From contig NC_083509.1 in the NCBI RefSeq assembly GCF_032362555.1, positions 6,037,001 to 6,101,000 on the forward strand: 64,000 nt of DNA, written 5' to 3'. Under the pieces are notes generated by a model, which saw only the letters and a program-made list of their open reading frames with translations, was not told the DNA's origin and made no database searches. The translations under genes were made by a program, and so were the position numbers. The stretch's first letter is position 1; every line of letters starts with the position of its first letter. Below, piece after piece: positions 56,229 through 64,000 of this stretch. Source of the DNA: Amyelois transitella. Its lineage: Eukaryota; Arthropoda; Insecta; Lepidoptera; Pyralidae.

Positions 56229-59200
56229 CTATTGTTAGAAGGATGACATGATATAGATACATAATAGGTAGGTATTTTTTCTTGTAAGTGTTTATCTTGT
56301 ACATCTTTAAATGCTATGCTTACATAAAGTATTTTTCATAAACTGAATGTCTTAGATAAAACACCCAATTAGATGGTGTTTGTTAAGTTTTTATTAAAAA
56401 AGTTCTGTATGAACCTACGTAAGTATTACCTACTTACCTATAGTTATTAAAATCACTTAAAAGGCAGTGAAGTAGGCAACCGGGTGCTGTTGGGAAGTAA
56501 TTAAAAATAAATCACTAGATATTTATGTAGTTAGTGCGCATAAAATTGATACTATCGCGAAGATAATATGTTTAAAAGATTAGTAACTACAGCATACCTA
56601 CCCATGTAATATATTTTCATTTTCTATTTCTAGTTTTGATGCATGTAAAATAGAAATTCTGTTGTTAGTACTTATAATTATTTATAATAATTACGATTAA
56701 GTTTTAATAGTGATCAAAAAGTAAGACAGTATAATACAAAATATTTGTTATCTAAGTATGCCTACATCTTATTTATCTATAGAACCTTAAGTTACCGTAA
56801 TTTTATAGAGCTTATAACACGTTAAAATTCTAAAATTGTTATCCTAACCCAAGAAGTACCGAGATTGTCAAAGCAATTTTATCTCCCCGAATGAGTTTAC
56901 CATTCGCGATTTGCGATCATATTAATTCCCTCTTAATTGTTTTTTCGTCTCTGCTATCTTGGTATCTTCATCAGTCAACGGTCTAATCCGAAATCTCATT
57001 TCCGTGGAATAATTGTAGGAGATAGAGCAGGCCTCCCTTGCGTCGTTTTTGTAAAACCCATTGGGCGCTTTTATGAACCATTAAAGAATCAATTGATGAA
57101 AAGTAAGATCTATATTGTTAGAAGCCTTCTTACAAGCATACAGCTGAACGTGGCTTTTCAGACTTTTCAAGACTGTTGGCTCTGTCTACCCTGCAAGGGA
57201 TATATCTAGACGTGATATATTTATGTATGTAAGTATGTATGCGCAAAAACATATTTTAAAAAAATATTAATACTATATAAAGATGACGACATGTTATTAC
57301 TTATTGCTTATCAAAATATGTTTAGTTGGCTTTTCTTAATTAAAAGAGGAGTGCCGGATTTTTTTTACTTGTTACTTATCAAATAACAAGACTCCAGAAA
57401 CTCTTGGAGGCTACAGGTTACACCAAACTTTACATAGTAATCAAGTAAAAATAAATTGATCACGGGTAACACATCACGTCAGAACTGTTAAAAAAAATCG
57501 ACTTCATGAACTGTCCATAATGATAGATACCTGTATTCAACAATAACGGTGGTTTTCTTCATTTTTATGTTGACCATATGAAAGTCTTAGAGAATTCGCT
57601 TTATTGTATAAAAATTAAATAAATAAAAGATATGGTTACATACCAAATGTAGATGATAAGTTACAAGCGTTTTGGCTTCAGGAGTTACTGTTTCCACAAT
57701 CAGCAGGATCCCGTATTACTATTGCCTGTTTACCATAAACCAAATTTTATGACCGCCGTAGAAATGTATGCAGCGAATGATATACAAGTAGCTTTTAGTA
57801 ATGGAGTCTCTTTGTGTAAGTTAGCGATGTGGTAGCAACTCTTAAGTGATTGGACAGGACGGGACATTATCTTGTATTTGCTGATTTCAACGAAGTCTCC
57901 TTTGATTTGGTAAAAGCAATCAATGTGAAATACGTTGGTAGGTTCTAGAGTGAAGTATGTCCAGACTTGACTTGATATATTTGTACGTAACATTCATTTC
58001 ATTAGTCTATTGTCTCATAGGTTTTTTTTTGTGTACGTACTTTATCAGTTGAATGTATCTTATTATTTTAACTTTGTTTTATGTGATGAGAATAAAACGT
58101 TCAAGTTATGCCAACTCGGTTAAAAATCCTTTCTATTATCCGTCTAAAGTTTAACAGATAGAGCAAAATCATTTGTGATTTTCGGTTAACTTGAAAATTT
58201 TAAATATGTCAGTAGTTACCCATTTTTTTACTTCTTTAATTAATAGTGGAACTATTTATGAATCTTAGCGTCGAGACATAGAGTGCACTAAGAAATTAAA
58301 TTGTTAATTTATGTGCATATGTATGTTACGTATGTAGGTACAAATATTGTAAGAGGCGAGAGAGTTACGAGGTAGACTTATGGCTTCCATTCTGTGGAGG
58401 AGAGATAATGCTTGCAGGCAATCACATAAGTGGATCAAATAGCTGTAGTCCATTTGGATAATGAACAATCGACTCTGTAGCCTTAGACAGTTCTTTTTAT
58501 CGCAAAGCTGTCGATATAAGTACATTAAAACTTATGTAAGTATCAATCCCCTCTGTGGTCGGGGAAGATTGGGGAAAATGATAGAGTAGTAATTACTTAC
58601 TAAACACAACTTTACCAACCAACCAAATAACATATTCTAAATTTACTTTAGGAAATGAATCTTAAACTTCTTTTTACTATATAGTTACTGATAGTTCTAG
58701 AAAGTTTTAACTGCTAGTTTCAAGTTTAGGAAAATTAAGTAGGTACTTATAGGGCAATGCATATATCATATCAATTTGGATGACGTAAACTTAAAGTACT
58801 AAATCGTGTTTAAAAAAAGAGATACTTAACATTGTAGAAATTAAACGGTTTAGAGACAAATATATCTATTAAAAATTGTCGGTACCGAACTTTTCCCAAC
58901 ATGGCAATATATCTGTCAATGTATCGACAGTCAAAGTGGTATCTGATCAATCCATTACCGAGCCCGTACTCTGACCAGGAGCTGTTAGGCTCGCAACTTG
59001 GCGACACACATTTTCCATTTTCCCCCCTTGTCCTTACCGGCCCAGTTTCGCCTCTTCCATAATTCAATCCATAACGAATCCATTGTGCCGATACAGTTAA
59101 AGTATTTCGAACAATGATTTGTTTAAATATAAGTGGAGTGCAAAAACCCTCTACAATTACTAGCCATTTTTTTAATTAGATACCTACATATAGTCGCATA

Positions 59201-60952
59201 TATAATAAATGCCGAATTTTGGATAAAACTAAAAACTTTAATAGATTTTTCATTAAACCTATCTACAAATAATTACTTGCAATCTAACATGCTATCTATT
59301 GCGATAATTGATGATAAATGAGATTTTATTGTCGAAAAAAAAGTAACATAAGTTATATTTTATACTTGATTATATCTTAGATGCCATATTTATTTTAATC
59401 TGCAATAAATACAAATGGGTAAGTACTAACCAGCAAATTGTAAAATCACTGCACTAAAGCAATAGCTTCCGTCATTCCTTGATCCAGTCTATTTCGGCGA
59501 GATCCATTACCTCGAGAGTGGCGGCAAGAAGCAATCTCATTGAATGACCGTCTTCACCCGCTCCTCCCACCAAGCTGGCCCACACACCCCTTCTCATCCT
59601 CGCCAATCGGTAAATATGCGTGTTAAATATGTATGCGCTGTAAGATGCTCGTAAGTGTATTAGATTTTGCTTGGTTTTTCATTCTGTCAAGTTCTGAGGT
59701 AGTTATGCGGACTCACATAGTATTTCTGCCTATTGCTCAAGCATTCGGCACACGATTGAATTTATGCCCTAGCTGAAATTTGTTCCGATACAGATTGCTG
59801 GAAACATATTCATTTTAACATAAATCGAGCACATGTTGTTGATATCTTTTGATTTAAATTAACTTTATAGGTATATAAGTTAAACATTTAATTAACTTTT
59901 ATAGAAAGTAAATATAAAGTAGTTTTGTAAGGCATTAAAATATTTGCGCTTACCCAATTTTTGGATTATTTTTCAAGTATTTTAGCAAGGCATAAAATCA
60001 GCGCAATATTCAACAGCTAAATAATATTATCCACAAAAGCACTCAACGTCACAGCATCTATACGACCCACATAACTTTATCTAAAGTTGTTGTCTGCATA
60101 AGGCTTAAGTAATAACTTCTATCTGGCAGAAGCGAAAACTTGGAATGCACTTCGCACGAAGTGACTAGACTTTTCCATTAAGGACAATTATCAGGCACAA
60201 GAGCGGATCTCCTGCTTCCATCATCCCGGGTTCCTCGGAACCTGTTAGGATAACGTCATAAAGTCAGCGAGGCAGGGCCGGACTAACGTCTTCGTTGTTG
60301 CGATGTCCTCACCTTGGGATAATGGACCGCACTCGGTCTTCATCTAGTCACAAGCTCCCTGTGGACCGCGACACAAAGTTAGTCTGTAATCGACAGGGAT
60401 TTTCCTCAAATTTATTTTATACTAGTCGTTGCTTCTTACGAATGAATCATATTAACTTAAACGCCTTTTTTAAATCATTGTTACTAAAAAAACTTCATAT
60501 CCAATGAATATTTACAAATAGTTAACGTTTTAACGGAAAGCTATACCCATTACTTTTTATCAACAGTTTAATAACGATAACATTACTTTTAATAACATGC
60601 CTGCCTATGAGTATTTTTTCCATGTCAACATACCGAACATTAATCCTAATGGCCAGTCCATATCCCCAATATTAAAAATATATCTCGCACCACCGAATCG
60701 ATATCCATTTGTGGAGATGTCTGGCTGGCGAAACACGAGTGAATAATCGGCTTATGACAGGCACATAAGACTGCTAATGAACTAATGGCGTATCAAAATC
60801 TCCCATACTGTCGGGCAGTCCTGCCAAATCGGGGTTCGGACACATTTGGAAAGTTTTCATACTTGAACAATATATTGACATGTGACCTTTAACCATTACA
60901 ATTACTTAATTTTTGCAGACATTAATTTAAATAGGTACAAAAAATACAAAAT
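56229..60952. other. Intergenic, mostly unrecognised
   Basis: AT-rich with a SINE piece at 57137. Patches at 58880-59070, 59480-59610 and 60180-60400 are GC-richer and unique-looking. No splice-consistent coding sequence was seen. Confidence 0.35.
57137..57242 (+). mobile_element. ATGT-tailed SINE, 5'-truncated
   Basis: ACAGCTGAACGTGGCTTTTC, CTGTTGGCTCTGTCTACCCT and TTTATGTATGTAAGTATGTA in family order. Confidence 0.75.
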
Positions 60953-61035
60953 TCCACCATTAAGCCATACAGCTGAACGTGGCGTTTCATTCTTTGCCCC
61001 CGTAGGAAATAAAGACTTGATAACATGTATATATT
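60953..61035 (+). mobile_element. ATGT-tailed SINE remnant, diverged
   Basis: CCATTAAGCCATACAGCTGA then ACGTGGCGTTTCATTCTTTG and a degraded tail. Confidence 0.5.
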
Positions 61036-62299
61036 ACAAAAATTGGAGCGGAGGATGATTATTATTAAAGTTTACATAAATCTATAATTTACTGACCTAA
61101 TACTGCTCATGACTTTAAGCGAGTTGAATATAAGTTAAAGCGGTTTTTGCCATTTCCATCCAGTTCATCCGGTTTTTCTTCAGTTTTAACAATACACTTT
61201 TGTCAATACTTTATTAAATTAATTCATTACGCTTATAGCGATAAGGAAATCGCACATACAAGTACGTACCCTCGTCCGGGCCGCGTACTCTCGGTTAATG
61301 GAGCAATGATGGTCCGTCACTCTACATTTGACTAGGCGGCTTTCACGTCGTCGTCGGCACTCAGCACTTACCTAATGCTGTGTGCTCACACACTACTAGA
61401 CATGTCACCGATGAATTTAACGTGTCAGATAGTGATGGGACAACACAATATTAGACGTTTTATCGAGAGAAGGTAGGTATGGTGATAACATGTTTAAAAT
61501 TATTTCTGATTATGAAAATCTCGTTGTTTAATCAACTAAGCGGAATAAACCGTAACAAAGTCCAGATTATACTTTTAAAGAAGAAGCAGAAAGCTGATTG
61601 TTTTTAGAGAGAATAATAGATGTATTAAATTTCATTAACTTTTTTGTGTTTGAATTAATTAAATTATGTTGTACAGTTATTAGATACTTCAAAGCAAACT
61701 TTATCAAAAGTATTCTGATTTCACAAACCCATTACTCGATCCTCAAATCTATTTCCTTTGACGCCACATCCTCCAATCTCGAATAGTAAAAATGCGAGAT
61801 CTTTTTAGGCGTATGTCCAGTGTTGAGTGGGTCCACAAATGTCGCTAAAAGGCGGGACGTCATTGTTTATCCGGCAACATTAGGCGGGTAACCGGACACG
61901 CGCTAGCTGAGTGCGCTACAAGTATCCGCTTTCAACTCATTACGGCTCGGACGTGGTGCGTGGGTAGCTGGGTAGCAACCCCTCCCCCTCCACCCCCACT
62001 GGCCGTCTTTGTCCTTCAATCCCTCTTACCATCTTCGATCCAATTTCGAATATCCATACATCTAATGTTAGACTCCGCGATAGATGAGATGACAGCATTG
62101 GCGGTGCGGCGTTCTGAACAACAATAAGTATTGAATATTTATAAAGGCAATGAGAGTTCTTTCATAATATATGTTTGTCTAGAAATGATTAAATGATCTT
62201 ACACTTTTCACTATAGGTTGTAACTAAGTACATTTTCTGCTGGAGGATTTAAAGTTCTTATATATCTTTCCTTTAGGTAGTAATCAGAATTCTTGATAC

Positions 62300-62675
62300 T
62301 AGGTGTTACTACTACTTCCTGGCCTTAGTCGCGGTTGCATTCGCATCACTCTGAAGATGATGTTTTTGACCATGGATACTGGATTGGGTGAATCAGGTAT
62401 TTACACAAAGCGACTCCCATCTCACTTTCACAACTTTTGCAGGTAAACTTTACCCATATTAGATCGATCATGGTTACACGTCCAGTTGCATGAATGTGCA
62501 GGTTTCCTCACGATGTTTTTCCTCACAGGAAGAGCATCAGTTAGTATTCAAACGAATGTACATCAATTTGAAAAAAGTCATTGGTACATGGCCGAGGTGG
62601 AATTCGAACCTGCGCCTTCATGCGCGTCACGCATTTTAATTGGGCACCTAACAGATTTGACCACCGACGCTCCAA
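62300..62675 (-). mobile_element. tRNA-headed SINE, near full length
   Basis: About 375 bp on the minus strand. The head at the right end includes GGAATTCGAACCTGCGCC and AATTGGGCACCTAACAGATT in plus orientation; the tail is near CTTCCTGGCCTTAGTCGCGG. It is the best copy of this family in the window. Confidence 0.7.
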
Positions 62676-64000
62676 ATTCAAATTCTCGATACTTGGTATT
62701 TTATGACAATTTGTTATATCCACTACTTATAATATGACTTAAATAACTTTGTTTGAACATCCTACTTAGGTATAAATTCAGTCTAACAAAATTATTTGCT
62801 ATTAAGTTTGACCTTTCATAACTTAACAAGGGTGATAGCAACTGGAGAGAGAACAAAACAACAATTTATGTGCTAAATGACCCAGTGAGGTCGATTTATT
62901 TCAAATTAACAATAAAAAAGATAGCGCGTGCCGACCTCATATGAGATGTAATCGCAAAATAAAGTGACACAAGTATCTTAATCAAGTGTCCATTCCCGGG
63001 AGTTAGAGTGGGCCGAGCTGTCCGTTATGGCCGATTCTGTATAAAACTGGCGAATAGCTGGGCCCGTGCAATAACAGTTTGGACAAATTGAGTCCGCCAT
63101 GAAGCCGAATCTGACACTCTAAGTTCCAGCTTATTTATATTAATTAACTACGCGTATCCTTTGATATAGATCTATTTTGGATTTTGAAAAAATGATTTTT
63201 GCTTTCAGTAAATTAAAATTGCTCAACCGATGGACCGAGTTGAATAAATCTAAACTAGTTCATAATTCATAAACCTTGAATGCAATCGAACTCGATACAA
63301 TAATCAAAACATGTAAGTTTATAATTTTCGTAAATAATATGTACCTATTTAATAAACATTGCCACATAAATATAAACATATTATTCAATTACCGTATCAA
63401 AGATCAAAACATAAATTTTTTAACAAACCTCATATCTACCTATTTCAAACCAACGACGACATAAAACCAATATTTATTACGAAACAATAAGATGAAATTG
63501 ATAAAATGTCTCCGCTAAATTGTACGTTAGAAGCAATTTTACGAGAAAAATCATGGTGAGAGTCGCGCGGTCGTGGGCCCAGCTTACGGGCCGCAATAAC
63601 ATAACCGTTTGGACAAATTGTGGCTCGCCTGGGCCCGGATTAGCGGCTTTATGGAACAATTCGCGTATAGAATACTTGCTCTGGCTTCCTGATAATTGAT
63701 ATCAATGCTCAACGTCCAGCGGTAAACGAAATTAAGCGCTCATTTGTCTGTGTTTCTTTTTATTACTTCGCCGCATGACTCCGGATAGCTAGACGGGAGA
63801 TACGGTGATAGTTCTTACGGTAACTAATTAAATTAACGGATATAAAAATGCTCATTAGGTGTGTGGTGTTGTGTAAGGCTGGATTAATCGTTAAGTGTAA
63901 ATTAGGAAGGTTCAAATATCTCAAAAAAAATTCTTCTTTAACCTAGTTCTGTCTTGTATTTATTAAGTTACCTAATCAAATTTAACATATAAATTATTCT
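62676..64000. other. Non-coding DNA with a duplicated motif block
   Basis: GC-richer blocks at 62995-63110 and 63560-63660 share GCAATAAC and the 14-mer GTTTGGACAAATTG, with GGGCCC boxes beside both. No coding potential seen; they look like regulatory DNA. Confidence 0.35.

Noticed and set aside
1..64000. CRISPR arrays, bacterial operons or recent bacterial transfer
   Set aside because: No regularly spaced repeats or bacterial genes were seen; all recognised genes are spliced or animal-type.

Overview
The window looks like nuclear DNA of a moth or butterfly (Lepidoptera). It is AT-rich and gene-sparse. Its genes have GT-AG introns and insect-type proteins. It is littered with interspersed repeats of a lepidopteran kind: tRNA-headed SINEs, a SINE with an (ATGT)n tail, Helitron-like fragments with CTAG ends, and CTGCTGGAC-type and CCGGCC/GTACGGAACCC-type repeats. 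The species is not determinable by eye.

Four protein genes can be read completely. (1) CCT2, the beta subunit of the cytosolic TCP-1 chaperonin, lies on the minus strand at 23119-27179 in ten exons and gives 536 aa; its first coding exon is the ATG alone. (2) A synaptobrevin/VAMP R-SNARE lies on the plus strand at 28341-28718 in one uninterrupted 125-aa frame, head-to-head with CCT2. (3) A small heat-shock protein of the HSPB8-like type (orthologue of Drosophila CG14207) lies on the plus strand at 35550-40996 in three exons and gives 188 aa. (4) Gasz/ASZ1, with ankyrin repeats, a SAM domain and a C-terminal membrane anchor, lies on the minus strand at 45856-51003 in eight exons and gives 480 aa; in other animals it acts in piRNA production on mitochondria.

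Region by region: 1-6.7 kb is repeat-rich intergenic DNA with two weak exon candidates. At 6720-12989 a piggyBac-like DNA transposon has TTAA target duplications and CCCGCCAGTA termini. It has lost the middle of its transposase and carries, at that point, a non-LTR retrotransposon with intact ORF1 and ORF2. From 13 to 18 kb there are Helitron-like remnants and GC-richer unique islands. From 18.3 to 20.0 kb there are two 3' ends of an RTE-type LINE, one still carrying a decayed reverse transcriptase. From 20 to 23 kb there are repeats and two long perfect hairpins. From 23 to 30 kb lie CCT2 and synaptobrevin. From 30 to 35.5 kb there are repeats, including two SINE copies with clear target-site duplications. 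From 35.5 to 41.4 kb is the sHSP gene; its 4.2-kb first intron has antisense open frames of unknown status. From 41.4 to 45.9 kb is intergenic. From 45.9 to 51.0 kb is Gasz, whose introns hold SINEs, a (TA)n tract and several perfect hairpins. From 51 to 64 kb I recognise no gene: it holds SINEs, a paired DRE motif, one plausible unrecognised exon, GC-rich islands and a duplicated non-coding motif near 63 kb.

The four genes do not form a pathway. The observations most worth following are the nested transposon, the shared 3' end of the abundant SINE and the local RTE LINE, and an unexpected number of near-perfect short-loop hairpins, several of them in Gasz introns.
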